Shown: piece after piece, positions 26,834 through 36,239 of the stretch
Numbering within the stretch: the stretch's first letter is position 1
Layout: every line of letters begins with the position of its first letter
Source: Chryseobacterium aurantiacum
Lineage (GTDB): Bacteria; Bacteroidota; Bacteroidia; Flavobacteriales; Weeksellaceae
Assembly (NCBI RefSeq): GCF_003020585.1
Contig: NZ_PXUE01000005.1
Coordinates: forward strand, 62,001-126,000
Direction of reading: 5' to 3'
Length of the DNA: 64,000 nt
Position numbers and translations under genes: made by a program
The notes under the pieces: model-generated
Database searches by the model: none
What the model saw: only the letters and a program-made list of their open reading frames with translations
What the model was told of the DNA's origin: nothing

Positions 26834-27238
26834 TTATCTGTTATGAATCTCCACGGTTACAGGCATTACATAGGTATAAGCAACCATGTTATCACTCATT
26901 TTTCTATGATCTACTCTATAATCAAGCTCACTTAAAACAGTTTCAATTTCCTTGCTTACGGTTTTGCAGTCACCTGTTGAATGAACATTCACTATTTTTC
27001 CGTTTTTGGCAATATCAAATTTCACTACGGAATTCACTGTTCCTTGTCTGTATTCTGGGTTATCCAAATCAAAGTTTGACATCAATCGACTTCTTATATC
27101 ATTAAAAGTCTCGCTCTTATTCAGCTGAATTTCCTGGATGGTATTATGATCTGTAGTTTGTGCCTGAGTTGTATTCATTACAGTAGCAAATCCAACAACA
27201 AAAAGTGAAGCGATTATTATTTGAATTCTATTTTTCAT
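26834..27238 (-). CDS. TonB C-terminal-like secreted protein
   Basis: 134 aa with a signal peptide ending near AQA. The mature part reads SRLMSNFDLDNPEYRQGTVNSVVKFDIAKNGKIVNVHSTG..., the beta-alpha-beta pattern of a TonB C-terminal domain with the usual GxVxxxV/FxIxxxGxIxxV progression, but no membrane anchor, proline-rich linker or YP motif. Probably a soluble periplasmic protein borrowing the TonB fold, common in Flavobacteriia. Its promoter carries a tandem 11-base operator-like repeat (27326-27347). Confidence 0.75.
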   Translation of the reverse strand: MKNRIQIIIASLFVVGFATVMNTTQAQTTDHNTIQEIQLNKSETFNDIRSRLMSNFDLDNPEYRQGTVNSVVKFDIAKNGKIVNVHSTGDCKTVSKEIETVLSELDYRVDHRKMSDNMVAYTYVMPVTVEIHNR

Positions 27239-27287
27239 AACTACTTGGTTTTAAATATTATACTAACCTTATTTTGTATCTCTTACT

Positions 27288-27295
27288 CAAAGTTA
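27288..27295 (-). promoter_or_regulatory. -7 box for TonB-like gene
   Basis: Minus-strand TAACTTTG, exact TAnnTTTG, 50 bases ahead of the ATG at 27238. Confidence 0.6.
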
Positions 27296-27325
27296 TTAAA
27301 AATAATTCATATTAAATTCACTTTC

Positions 27326-27347
27326 AGTTAACATTGAGTTAACATTG
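27326..27347 (-). promoter_or_regulatory. Tandem 11-base site, response-regulator-like
   Basis: AGTTAACATTG repeated twice with no gap. In the direction of the gene this is TGTTAA-CTCAA-TGTTAA, matching the WalR/PhoB-family layout (two hexamers, 5-base spacer). It sits about 45-62 bases upstream of the expected transcription start. Binding protein unknown. Confidence 0.5.
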
Positions 27348-27430
27348 AAATTTAAAATACTGATTATCAATCATATAAATATTTAAAATAATTGAAAATT
27401 TAATATTGGAACTGCATATTACCTCATAAA

Positions 27431-27459
27431 AAAGGCTAAACTTGATGAGTTTAGCCTTT
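27431..27459 (-). terminator. Terminator after uvrA
   Basis: Perfect 11-base stem AAAGGCTAAAC/GTTTAGCCTTT, 7-base loop, A-rich left side giving poly-T on the minus strand. Confidence 0.85.
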
Positions 27460-27506
27460 ATATTTACTTTACTTAAAGAAGATTATCTTAAGTAATTTGA
27501 TTTAAT

Positions 27507-30338
27507 TTATTCCAATTCTCTCTTCAAGAACTTTCCTGTTAAGCTTTTCTTAGACTTTATAATTTCCTCAGGAGTTCCTTGTGCTACGATCTGTCCACCG
27601 TATTTTCCTCCTTCAGGACCTACGTCAATGATATGATCCGCCAGCTTGATGACATCCATATTATGCTCAATAATAATGAATGAGTTTCCTAGCTCTACCA
27701 ATTGGTTGATGGCATCCATCAGGATTTTTACATCTTCAAAGTGAAGTCCTGTGGTGGGTTCATCCAGAATATATAAGGTGTTTCCGGTTTGTCTTTTTGA
27801 TAATTCTGTTGCCAGCTTGATACGTTGTGCTTCACCTCCTGAAAGGGTTGTTGACTGCTGCCCCAGAGTAATGTACCCTAGCCCTACATCCTGCAATGTT
27901 TTTACCTTTGCAAAAATCTTAGGAATAGGCTGGAAGAAGTCCACCGCTTCATCAATGGTCATATCCAACACATCGGAAATAGATTTTCCTTTGTAACGTA
28001 CTTCCAGCGTTTCTCTGTTGAAACGTTTTCCGTTGCAGGTTTCACAATGTACATACACATCGGGCAGGAAGTTCATCTCGATTACCTTTAATCCTCCACC
28101 CTGACAGGTTTCACATCTTCCTCCTTTTACATTGAAAGAGAATCTTCCGGGTTTGTATCCACGGATTTTACTTTCCGGTAGTTCTGCAAAAAGGTTTCTG
28201 ATATCTGTAAACATTCCAGTATAGGTTGCCGGATTTGAACGTGGCGTTCTTCCGATCGGAGTCTGATCAACGTCTACAATTTTATCTATATTATCAAGTC
28301 CTTCAATTTTTTTATAAGGTAAGGGCTCCTGAACTGCTCTGTAGAAATGCTTGTTAAGGATTGGATATAAGGTTCCGTTGATCAGGGAAGATTTTCCGCT
28401 TCCTGAAATTCCGGTTACTACAACCAGTTTTCCCAAAGGAATATCCAGAGTAACATTTTTAAGGTTGTTTCCTGTAGCTCCCTTTAACAGAATATTTTTT
28501 CCACTACCGACTCTTCTTTCGGCCGGCACTTCAATTTTTCTTTTTCCGTTTATATATTGGGCTGTAATAGTATCTGCCTTTAAAAGATCTTTAGGCTTTC
28601 CCTGCCAAAGTATTTCACCTCCAAATTTTCCTGCTCTTGGTCCAATATCCAGAACCTCATCGGCTTCCAGAATCATATCCTTATCATGTTCTACCACCAA
28701 TACTGAGTTTCCGATATCTCTAAGATTCTTTAATGAATGTATCAGTCTTTCGTTATCTCTTTGGTGAAGTCCGATACTTGGTTCATCCAGAATGTACAAG
28801 ACGTTTACCAACTGAGATCCGATTTGTGTTGCCAAACGAATCCTTTGGGATTCTCCTCCTGAAAGGGTCTTGGAACTTCTGCTCAAACTCAGGTAATCCA
28901 GACCAACATCCAATAGAAACTGAAGTCTTGTTTCAATTTCCTTTAGTATTTCGTGGGCAATGATTTTATTTTTTTCTGAGAATTTATCTTTCACATCCGC
29001 CAGCCAGTCTTTTAGATCTGCCAAGCTTAGTCCGTTAACCTCAGCAATATTTTTTCCATCGATTTTAAAACTTAAACTTGATGGCTGAAGGCGGGTTCCA
29101 TTACATTCGGGGCATGTTTCTTCTGTTGTAAAGTGTCTTTCCAGCAAAATAGCCTCGTAAGATTCTTTTTCATCAATAATTTCCTCCATGAAAGCAATTA
29201 AACCATCGAAACTAATCTTTATTTTCTTGGTAATTCCTGCATATTTAAGATCTTTATTGAATTCTTTGTGGCATCCGTTATAGATATAATCCAAAGCTTC
29301 TTCGGGAATATCCTGTAATGGTGTTGTCATTCCCAGTCCGAAGATCTCCAGAATATTTTTTATTTGTGCAAGGATCCATTTATTGGACTTGATATCTTCC
29401 AATGGCAATAATCCTCCCTGATTGATTGATAGTTTAGGATTATCAATAAAATAATCTGTATTGATCTTTTTGATGGTTCCCAGTCCTTTACAATTTGGGC
29501 AGCTTCCTTTTGGTGAGTTGAAAGAGAATGTATTGGGTTCTGGTAATGCCAGTGAATGTCCTGTTTCTGCATCCATCAGGTTTTTGGAGAAATATTCAAT
29601 ATCTGTACTTCCCAGTTTTTGAATTCCGATGATTCCCTCTCCCATTTCCATGGCCGTTCTCAGGGATTTTTCCATTCTGCCTTCGGAAGCGCTTTCTCCG
29701 ATAATCCAACGATCGATGACAATGTCAATATCGTGGGTTTTGTAACGGTCAAGTTTTAAATCATATTCAATATCCTGTAGCTCCCCATCAATTCTTGCCT
29801 GTCCGTATCCTTTTTTGGCCATCTGTACAAAAAGTTCGTGGTAATGACCTTTTCTGGAACGTACAACAGGAGCCAATAGCATGATCTTTTCTCCTTTATA
29901 GTTTTCTTTAATGGTATCAAGAATCTGGTCTTCCGTATAACTTACCAGTCTCTGTCCGGTAGACAAAGAGTAAGCGTCTGAAACCCTTGCATACAGAAGA
30001 CGAAGAAAATCGTACAATTCTGTAACAGTTCCTACAGTAGAACGAGGGTTTTTATTGGTTGTCTTCTGCTCGATGGCAATAACGGGTGAAAGTCCTTCAA
30101 TTTTATCTACATCAGGACGTTCCAATCCACCCAGGAACTGACGTGCATAGGCGGAAAAAGTTTCTATATAACGACGCTGACCTTCGGCAAAAATAGTGTC
30201 GAATGCCAGTGATGACTTTCCACTTCCGGAAAGCCCGGTAATTACAACCAGTTCGTTACGCGGAATTTTAACATTAATATTCTTTAGATTGTGTTCACGT
30301 GCTCCGTAAACTTCTATATATTCTGTTGATTTGCTCAT
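27507..30338 (-). CDS. uvrA: Excinuclease ABC subunit A
   Basis: 943-residue UvrA, the damage-sensing ATPase of nucleotide excision repair, dimeric with UvrB. Two ABC ATPase halves: Walker [13 protein letters not shown] near residue 35 and [11 protein letters not shown] in the C-terminal half; ABC signatures [12 protein letters not shown] and [12 protein letters not shown]. Zinc fingers CPNCKG, CPECNG and [14 protein letters not shown] are complete. Own promoter box at 30374, terminator downstream; monocistronic. Confidence 0.98.
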   Translation of the reverse strand: MSKSTEYIEVYGAREHNLKNINVKIPRNELVVITGLSGSGKSSLAFDTIFAEGQRRYIETFSAYARQFLGGLERPDVDKIEGLSPVIAIEQKTTNKNPRSTVGTVTELYDFLRLLYARVSDAYSLSTGQRLVSYTEDQILDTIKENYKGEKIMLLAPVVRSRKGHYHELFVQMAKKGYGQARIDGELQDIEYDLKLDRYKTHDIDIVIDRWIIGESASEGRMEKSLRTAMEMGEGIIGIQKLGSTDIEYFSKNLMDAETGHSLALPEPNTFSFNSPKGSCPNCKGLGTIKKINTDYFIDNPKLSINQGGLLPLEDIKSNKWILAQIKNILEIFGLGMTTPLQDIPEEALDYIYNGCHKEFNKDLKYAGITKKIKISFDGLIAFMEEIIDEKESYEAILLERHFTTEETCPECNGTRLQPSSLSFKIDGKNIAEVNGLSLADLKDWLADVKDKFSEKNKIIAHEILKEIETRLQFLLDVGLDYLSLSRSSKTLSGGESQRIRLATQIGSQLVNVLYILDEPSIGLHQRDNERLIHSLKNLRDIGNSVLVVEHDKDMILEADEVLDIGPRAGKFGGEILWQGKPKDLLKADTITAQYINGKRKIEVPAERRVGSGKNILLKGATGNNLKNVTLDIPLGKLVVVTGISGSGKSSLINGTLYPILNKHFYRAVQEPLPYKKIEGLDNIDKIVDVDQTPIGRTPRSNPATYTGMFTDIRNLFAELPESKIRGYKPGRFSFNVKGGRCETCQGGGLKVIEMNFLPDVYVHCETCNGKRFNRETLEVRYKGKSISDVLDMTIDEAVDFFQPIPKIFAKVKTLQDVGLGYITLGQQSTTLSGGEAQRIKLATELSKRQTGNTLYILDEPTTGLHFEDVKILMDAINQLVELGNSFIIIEHNMDVIKLADHIIDVGPEGGKYGGQIVAQGTPEEIIKSKKSLTGKFLKRELE

Positions 30339-30373
30339 AATTCGGAGTGACTTTGCCTGAAAATCACAACGTG

Positions 30374-30381
30374 CAAAATTA
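30374..30381 (-). promoter_or_regulatory. -7 box for uvrA
   Basis: Minus-strand TAATTTTG, exact TAnnTTTG, 36 bases ahead of the ATG at 30338. No LexA-like site was evident. Confidence 0.5.
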
Positions 30382-30544
30382 CGGAATTTTATGGAATTTT
30401 TTTTATTATAAGGGGTATAAAAATTTCATAAAAAAGACTTTATTTTCCCAAGGAAAAGTTTTCTTAATCCTAATTTTGACAAAGGGCTATCTGCGGGCTC
30501 TGTTATTAGGTTTTGGCTTAGGCCAATAGCTCTACCTATATAAA

Positions 30545-30564
30545 AAACGGGCTAAAGCCCGTTT
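30545..30564 (-). terminator. Terminator after beta-lactamase gene
   Basis: Stem AAACGGGC/GCCCGTTT with loop TAAA, followed on the minus strand by TTT. Confidence 0.75.
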
Positions 30565-30573
30565 CTGTTGAAT

Positions 30574-31464
30574 TTATTTTTTGTTTGTATAATATTCCCA
30601 AACAGCATTGCTAATGTCTGCAATGATCTTTTCTGTGTCTGCCATTTCTTCGTTGATATTCTTCAAATAGACTGAAAGAATAAAATGTTTTCCGTTGGGT
30701 AGTTTTACAATTCCTACGTCATTCATGGCTGCTCTCAGATTATTTTCATTTCTACTGGAGATTCCTGTTCTATGTGCCACTTCTGTTCCGGCGGGCAGAC
30801 CGGCTTTCATCCAGGTTAGCCCTCTTGAGGTTTCTACCATGATCTGATATAGGTATTTTGTGGTTTCTTTTTTCAAAACCTTTCCCTTATAGAATTTTTC
30901 TAAGAGATCTGTTGTGGCTAAAGGTGTTGTGGTGTTCAGATAAAATTTGTCAAAGGAAGACATTTGTTGTTCGTTCACTTTTATCGTAAAATCTTTTATG
31001 CCTTGTTGATTAATAAATTTTTGAACTGAGTCTGTTCCTCCGATAATATTGAGTAAAATATCACAACCATTATTATCGCTATGAGAAACCGTATATCTTA
31101 ATAGTTGGTCCAGTGTCAGGTACAGATTTCCATCCGGATATTCTTCACGGATAGGGCTCCATGTTTCGGGAAGCAGCACTTCTTTTTTAATGAAAAACTT
31201 TTGGTTAAGCTTTAATTTTCCCTCATCAACGCGATGTAGGACCGCCAATGCAATATGAAATTTGAAAACACTCATCAGTGGCGTTTCTTTATTTCCGTTG
31301 ATGCTAAGCGTGTCTTTATCTTCTATCCCTTTTACAGATATTCCTACGGTGGCGTTTTTTGTTGATGTAATTGTATTGATCTTATTTCTTAAATCTTGTA
31401 TTGTCTGGCTTTTTACATGAAGGCTAAAAAGGGAAAGTGATATAAAAAGTATTGTTTTTTTCAT
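30574..31464 (-). CDS. Class A beta-lactamase, subclass A2
   Basis: 296 aa serine beta-lactamase with a signal peptide (to about SQ), hydrolysing beta-lactams in the periplasm. Ser65-x-x-Lys68 (SVFK), Ser129-Asp130-Asn131 (SDN) and Glu165 in the omega loop (VNEQQM) are all present. The motif after this, normally KTG, reads Arg232-Thr-Gly (AHRTG). Sequence around the omega loop and the H(K/R)TG preceded by Ala puts it with the PER/VEB/CME/CGA-type enzymes intrinsic to Chryseobacterium. I start at the ATG at 31464; a longer frame adds 25 residues without a signal peptide. Confidence 0.93.
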   Translation of the reverse strand: MKKTILFISLSLFSLHVKSQTIQDLRNKINTITSTKNATVGISVKGIEDKDTLSINGNKETPLMSVFKFHIALAVLHRVDEGKLKLNQKFFIKKEVLLPETWSPIREEYPDGNLYLTLDQLLRYTVSHSDNNGCDILLNIIGGTDSVQKFINQQGIKDFTIKVNEQQMSSFDKFYLNTTTPLATTDLLEKFYKGKVLKKETTKYLYQIMVETSRGLTWMKAGLPAGTEVAHRTGISSRNENNLRAAMNDVGIVKLPNGKHFILSVYLKNINEEMADTEKIIADISNAVWEYYTNKK

Positions 31465-31511
31465 TGAAATAGTAAGACTGTTTGTATTAGTGTTTAGGCC
31501 TGAAATAATAA

Positions 31512-31536
31512 AAATGCCGTATTTCCTACGGCATTT
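31512..31536 (-). terminator. Terminator after tssE-tssF
   Basis: Perfect 10-base stem AAATGCCGTA/TACGGCATTT, 5-base loop, just beyond the tssF stop at 31558. It separates tssEF from the beta-lactamase gene. Confidence 0.85.
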
Positions 31537-31557
31537 CATATTTTAAATTAATTAAGT

Positions 31558-33441
31558 TTACATATCCTGGAATTCAATATCCTCGTTAGTTACTTTCACA
31601 AGGTATTCTATACCATCTATAGCTTTGGCGATAATCTGATTTCTTGTAATATTGGCCATATTTTCCCAGTAGGCTCTTCCGTAGAAAGAGTAGTTTTGTG
31701 GAATGATCTCTACCTCAACTGTTCTTACAAAGCCTTCCTTAGGTCTGTTGCTGATCATGGTTCCTCTTTTTACTCTCACTTCTCTTAATTCATCTTTCAG
31801 AACCATTCGGCAATAGTTTTTAACATCTTCAAGGGATATAATTTTATCTCTTGTAGTTAAAGCATATTTATAGGCTTGTATACTGTCTGTACCTTTCTGT
31901 TCTTCGGCTCCTCCCAAAGTTTCGGTAAGCAATACAACAGTCTGCGACTTCAATTGGTTGGATAATTCTGTCCCGGGACGCATATGGTTGGCCAGCGTAC
32001 AATGCGTGATCCAGAAAGCTGCGTAGGTATGATCTGTTTTTTCTACAGGCTCCATAATTACGTAGTTTAGTTCCTGTCTGATATTTCTTTTGGCATTGTT
32101 CACTTTCTGCACCATAGATTTCATCTTATCAGACATTTCACTAAGAACACCTTTTACATTATCTCTGTTTAAAAGGGAGAACGCTGCAATTTCATCCCTC
32201 GTCAGCTCTAAAACGTTGGCTATCATATCCACCGCATTTCTATTGGTGAAACGTTCCATTCCTCCTTTTCTTACGGTGTACAGTCCTTTTTTAAGATCAT
32301 CGGCAGGGGTAAATGGAATTTCGGTATATCTTCTTCCGTCTCCATCCTGCACCTCATCTACGTATAGGAAATGTTCTCCTTCATCAGTTACCAAAGGAAT
32401 ATTATTTCCCATGATATCAAGGCTGTATTCTGTTTTTTTCCAACCTCTGTTATAGATTGGGAAAGCATTCAATACGAATGAGAAGTTATCAAGAATCTCT
32501 GCTGAAAACTGGGGTGGAAATTCAAGGGTAAGCCATAGATAACGCTTATTATCAAGATATTTTACAATCTCATCTTTTCCTGCAAGGAAATCAAGATTCT
32601 GAGGAAGCTGTCCGGGCTCAGAAAATAAACTGCTGGAAAGTCCTGTAATTTCAATGAATTTATGACGATAGATACTTTTAATATCTTCAATAACCTTGTT
32701 TCGGATAGATTGCTCCTTGAACATCTGCTCATAGCCATCCGGATTACTTTCTGTGAGATAACTTAGCCCTTCTCTTACAAATAAAGGGTTACCGTTACTT
32801 GATACGGTAATGTAAGGCAATAATTTATATACAAAATCCAGATGTTCAAAAGCTGGATTGGAACAAAATACACTCATGTATTTAGGAAAGTTCTCACTTG
32901 CATATTTACTTACATCTACTCCTATTGTAATCTTTCTGTAGTCTTCAGGTCTTCCATTAAATCTAGCAATAGGAATTTTATTAAACCTGTCATCAATACT
33001 GTAGCAGGTATTTCCTACAAACATTACTGAAGTGTGAACTTTATTAATTCTTACATTCCCCACAGGAGTGAAAGGAATATTCACTTGTTTATCCGATTCT
33101 GATTTTACAGTGGAGGTCATTTGCTTACGGAAGAAAAACTCCGTATGTTCCAATAATACTTCGGTAGACTCATAAGGCTGTGTAAAAGCAACGGCATGAG
33201 CAGGAATAGGATGAGTATAAATGGATGGGGTCAACAGTTTTGCCAGTTTTTCCAGAATTCGGGCATTAACGGTCTGTATTTCATTATTCGCTTTAAAAAC
33301 TTCTGTACTGAATGCATCTATCAGCAGTTTTACAAACGGATCTAAAGACTGTGGACTCTTCAACCCCCAAACTTTAGTTGCATTCTGCAGCATTCTTGCT
33401 TTTACAGATTCTTTAGAATAAATATTCTGATCTAAATTCAT
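31558..33441 (-). CDS. tssF: Type VI secretion baseplate protein TssF
   Basis: 627 aa matching TssF (VasA/ImpG) of the baseplate wedge. The N-terminus (LDPFVKLLIDAFSTEVFKANNEIQ, then LAKLLTPSIYTHPIPAHAVAF) is the usual TssF start with the P-x-P-S/A-x-A motif. A long beta-rich central part and a C-terminal YVIMEPVEKTDHTYAAFW...NQLKSQTVVLLTETLGG follow. Bacteroidota carry the T6SSiii type. Downstream of tssE by 23 bases; no other tss gene is in this window. Confidence 0.82.
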   Translation of the reverse strand: MNLDQNIYSKESVKARMLQNATKVWGLKSPQSLDPFVKLLIDAFSTEVFKANNEIQTVNARILEKLAKLLTPSIYTHPIPAHAVAFTQPYESTEVLLEHTEFFFRKQMTSTVKSESDKQVNIPFTPVGNVRINKVHTSVMFVGNTCYSIDDRFNKIPIARFNGRPEDYRKITIGVDVSKYASENFPKYMSVFCSNPAFEHLDFVYKLLPYITVSSNGNPLFVREGLSYLTESNPDGYEQMFKEQSIRNKVIEDIKSIYRHKFIEITGLSSSLFSEPGQLPQNLDFLAGKDEIVKYLDNKRYLWLTLEFPPQFSAEILDNFSFVLNAFPIYNRGWKKTEYSLDIMGNNIPLVTDEGEHFLYVDEVQDGDGRRYTEIPFTPADDLKKGLYTVRKGGMERFTNRNAVDMIANVLELTRDEIAAFSLLNRDNVKGVLSEMSDKMKSMVQKVNNAKRNIRQELNYVIMEPVEKTDHTYAAFWITHCTLANHMRPGTELSNQLKSQTVVLLTETLGGAEEQKGTDSIQAYKYALTTRDKIISLEDVKNYCRMVLKDELREVRVKRGTMISNRPKEGFVRTVEVEIIPQNYSFYGRAYWENMANITRNQIIAKAIDGIEYLVKVTNEDIEFQDM

Positions 33442-33464
33442 AATTTCTTTTGCTGTTAAAAATA

Positions 33465-33905
33465 TTAATCAATAGACATGGGGCTCAGGAATAGTTCTGT
33501 TGAAAAACTAAAACGCTCTCCTGTTTCCTCCATCTTGGCATTGATGGCAATTCTTACTTTCTTTTTGATTTCGGTGTGTTCTTTTGTATCGTAGCTGTGT
33601 TCTACAAATTGTATGTTGGCATCGATTTGCGGTTGCACAATGCGAGGTTCGTACTCCTGAATCTGTCTTTTAAGGCTTTTGACAAAAACATTTTCCCAGA
33701 TGGCACTTGTTACTCCATTATCGAATTCCAGGTTCCAAACATCGTTTCCATAGTTTTCATCATATCTGTTTTCTCCTTTTTTGGTGGTGATCAGCAGCAT
33801 AATATTGTGGGCAATACTTTCCCCCATATCGCAGGTATCGATACTTCCTCCTTCGGTCATTAGAGTAGATGGCACGAAAGGCATTCTGTAATTTGGTGTA
33901 TCCAT
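33465..33905 (-). CDS. tssE: T6SS baseplate protein TssE (gp25-like)
   Basis: 146 aa of the GPW/gp25 lysozyme-like baseplate family (no lysozyme activity expected). Typical features: IAHNIMLLITTKKGENRYDENYGNDVWNLEFDN, where the GE/R...YGN segment is the gp25 signature. It forms the wedge with TssF, which follows after 23 bases. Upstream, TACCAAAATAC near 33950 is close to but not an exact promoter box on the minus strand. The permease upstream is unrelated. Confidence 0.85.
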   Translation of the reverse strand: MDTPNYRMPFVPSTLMTEGGSIDTCDMGESIAHNIMLLITTKKGENRYDENYGNDVWNLEFDNGVTSAIWENVFVKSLKRQIQEYEPRIVQPQIDANIQFVEHSYDTKEHTEIKKKVRIAINAKMEETGERFSFSTELFLSPMSID

Positions 33906-34010
33906 AACTTCTAGTTTTTACTTCATGGTTTCGTTTACTTAAAAACGAAATACCAAAATACACATTTTCACTAAATAATTGTCATAATAAATTAAAATAT
34001 TATTCAAAGA

Positions 34011-34042
34011 TCAGGGCTACCAAACTGAATTGATAGCCCTGA
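34011..34042 (-). terminator. Terminator after APC permease
   Basis: 9-base stem TCAGGGCTA/TAGCCCTGA with a 14-base loop. The minus-strand continuation is T/A-rich, so termination is likely but not ideal. Confidence 0.6.
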
Positions 34043-34074
34043 AACCATTATCTATATTATATTCATTATTTTAA

Positions 34075-35487
34075 TTAGCTGTCTGCATTTTTTCGGTTAA
34101 TAAAATAGTACACCGGAAGTCCCAGTAGAACCAAGACGAAGCCGGGCCAGGTATATTGTTGCTTATATATTAAAAGTAAGATGCAAAAACAGGTTCCTAT
34201 AATCAGGTAAATAATTGGAGTTACCGGATACAGCCATGTCTTGTAGGGCCTTTCCAGTGCAGGTTGTTTAATTCTTAAATAAATTACTCCAAAAACGGTA
34301 ATCATATAGAATAGAACAATTACAAAGGAAATCATATCCAACAGGTTTCCGTATTGCCCGCTCAAACATAACAAGGAAGCCCATACTCCCTGCATCCACA
34401 AGGCATTTTCCGGTACTTCATTTTTATTGTTTTTTACAGCAGACTTAAAGAACATTCCGTCTTTTGCCATAGTCTGGAAAACTCTCGCTCCTGCTAGAAT
34501 CAGCCCGTTGTCACATCCAAAAGTGGATACCATTACCAATAGAGCAATAATAATTGTTCCTGCACTTCCAAAAATGTTCTGAGATGCAGCAACAGCTACC
34601 CTGTCATTGGCAGCAAATGCAATCCCGTCCCTATCTAAAGCATTTAAATAGACAAAGTTAACCGCTATATAAAGGATCATTACGGCAGAAGTACCATAGA
34701 TCATTGATTTTACAACGTTTCTCTTCGGATTGTCAATTTCTCCGGATACAAACGTTACACTTTCCCATGCTACAGAGCTAAAAACAGATCCTACCATTGC
34801 TGCGGCAATACCTCCCAATAAGGTCATTCCTCCAATGGGTTCCCATCCCTCTTTCAGAAAGTTTCCGCTAAGATCCTTTTTAAGATTACTGAAAGCATCT
34901 GTACCTAGGCTGAAATTTTCCGATAAATGAGAGAAATCAACCAGTATAAAACCTAATGCAATTAAACCTAATAAAGCTATGATTTTAGATCCTGTGAAGA
35001 TATTTTGAAGAATTTTACCACTTTGTACACCTCTTGTGTTAATGTAGGTAAGCAATAAAATGACTGCTATAGCAAGAATTTGGATCCATGTAATTTTAAA
35101 TTCTCCACTTTGAATAATTGGAGCCGCATCATTAAGAGAAGGGATCAGATAGGCCGTAAATTTACCAAAAGCCATTGCCACTGCAGCAATAGTTCCGGTC
35201 TGTATGACTGTAAAAAGTCCCCAACCGTAAAGAAACCCCATTCTTCGTCCAAAGATTTCTTTCAGATAGGTGTATTGTCCACCAGCTTTGGGAAATAATG
35301 CAGAAAGTTCTCCATAGCTTATTGCAGCGGCCACCGTCATTACACCTGTTATAATCCATACCACAATCATCCAGTATCCGGATCCCAGGTTACGCATCAT
35401 GTCAGCACTTACAATAAAGATCCCACTTCCGATCATAGACCCCATTACAAGCATAATGGCATCCCATAGTTTCAGTTTTTTTTGCAT
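34075..35487 (-). CDS. APC-family amino acid permease
   Basis: 470-residue inner-membrane transporter with 12 predicted helices, the normal APC length. The first helix has the unwound GSMIGSGIFIVSADM motif that binds the substrate backbone, and a PKAGGQYTYLKEIFG loop follows. Amino acid or polyamine is the likely substrate. A -7 box at 35504-35511 lies just upstream, so the ATG at 35487 is better than the TTG at 35493. Confidence 0.9.
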   Translation of the reverse strand: MQKKLKLWDAIMLVMGSMIGSGIFIVSADMMRNLGSGYWMIVVWIITGVMTVAAAISYGELSALFPKAGGQYTYLKEIFGRRMGFLYGWGLFTVIQTGTIAAVAMAFGKFTAYLIPSLNDAAPIIQSGEFKITWIQILAIAVILLLTYINTRGVQSGKILQNIFTGSKIIALLGLIALGFILVDFSHLSENFSLGTDAFSNLKKDLSGNFLKEGWEPIGGMTLLGGIAAAMVGSVFSSVAWESVTFVSGEIDNPKRNVVKSMIYGTSAVMILYIAVNFVYLNALDRDGIAFAANDRVAVAASQNIFGSAGTIIIALLVMVSTFGCDNGLILAGARVFQTMAKDGMFFKSAVKNNKNEVPENALWMQGVWASLLCLSGQYGNLLDMISFVIVLFYMITVFGVIYLRIKQPALERPYKTWLYPVTPIIYLIIGTCFCILLLIYKQQYTWPGFVLVLLGLPVYYFINRKNADS

Positions 35488-35503
35488 AGTCAAGTATAGG
35501 CGT

Positions 35504-35511
35504 CAAATATA
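35504..35511 (-). promoter_or_regulatory. -7 box for APC permease
   Basis: Minus-strand TATATTTG, exact TAnnTTTG, 17 bases ahead of the ATG at 35487. It gives a very short leader and supports that start. Confidence 0.55.
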
Positions 35512-35606
35512 AACAAATCTACCTTTCATTTTGAATTTTATTAAAAATTTACAGAAGTAGCCGTTTATTATTAATTTTTATCGATTTATGATTCGATTTT
35601 AATTAG

Positions 35607-35614
35607 TATTTTTG
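35607..35614 (+). promoter_or_regulatory. -7 box for DUF4920 gene
   Basis: TATTTTTG, exact TAnnTTTG, 16 bases ahead of the ATG at 35630. It overlaps a longer in-frame start at 35612, which therefore is not used. Confidence 0.6.
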
Positions 35615-35629
35615 GGAAAAATATTAACA

Positions 35630-36145
35630 ATGAAATTTAAAGCCCTATTATTTGCTGTTGCTGTAAGTACTTCCACCCTTGCTTTTGCTCAGGAAACATC
35701 TCAAAAGAAATTCTCACCACCAGCAGGAAATGCTTTAGTAGGTGATACTTATGGAGCTGGTGTTGCTTCCAATACAGAATCTAAGGCTATTACCGTAGAA
35801 AAACTGGGAAAAAAGCTTAAAAAAGAGAATAAAAAACTGGAAAATATTGCCATCAAAGGGAAAGTAACAGATGTATGTGAGAAAAAAGGATGTTGGCTTA
35901 CTATTCAGACTGAAGATAACTCACAGTTTTTCGTAAAAATGAAAGATTATGCATTTTTTGTTCCTACTGCCCTGAAAGGAAAAAATGTAGTATTGGAAGG
36001 AAATGCAGAAAGAAAAGTTATTTCTGTGGATGAACAAAAGCATTATGCAGAAGATGGAAAAAAGCCTCAATCTGAAATTGATGCCATTACACAACCTAAA
36101 GAAGAAATCAGATTCTTAGCAAGCGGAATTAAAGTCGTAAACTAA
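35630..36145 (+). CDS. DUF4920 domain secreted protein
   Basis: 171 aa with a signal peptide ending near AFAQ. The mature part has the OB-fold-like DUF4920 pattern: KGKVTDVCEKKGCWLTIQ with the CxxKGCW cysteine pair, then FFVKMKDYAFFVPTALKGKNVVLEGNAE. This resembles cytochrome c-maturation-like OB folds but lacks heme motifs. Function unknown; common in Bacteroidota. It stands alone on the plus strand, ending at a palindromic terminator. Confidence 0.85.
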   Translation: MKFKALLFAVAVSTSTLAFAQETSQKKFSPPAGNALVGDTYGAGVASNTESKAITVEKLGKKLKKENKKLENIAIKGKVTDVCEKKGCWLTIQTEDNSQFFVKMKDYAFFVPTALKGKNVVLEGNAERKVISVDEQKHYAEDGKKPQSEIDAITQPKEEIRFLASGIKVVN

Positions 36146-36213
36146 GATTCAGATCCTATTGAATATAGGCTTATCGCATACACTGCTGATAATGCAGACC
36201 TAAAAAAAATATA

Positions 36214-36232
36214 GGCAATCCTTTGGATTGCC
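36214..36232. terminator. Bidirectional terminator
   Basis: Perfect stem GGCAATCC/GGATTGCC with loop TTT, flanked by AATATA and GATATTTTT, between the convergent DUF4920 and M14 genes. Confidence 0.8.
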
Positions 36233-36239
36233 GATATTT

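Noticed and set aside
31464..31539. Longer frame for the beta-lactamase
   Set aside because: The extra 25 residues lie upstream of a clean signal peptide start and overlap the terminator of tssF.
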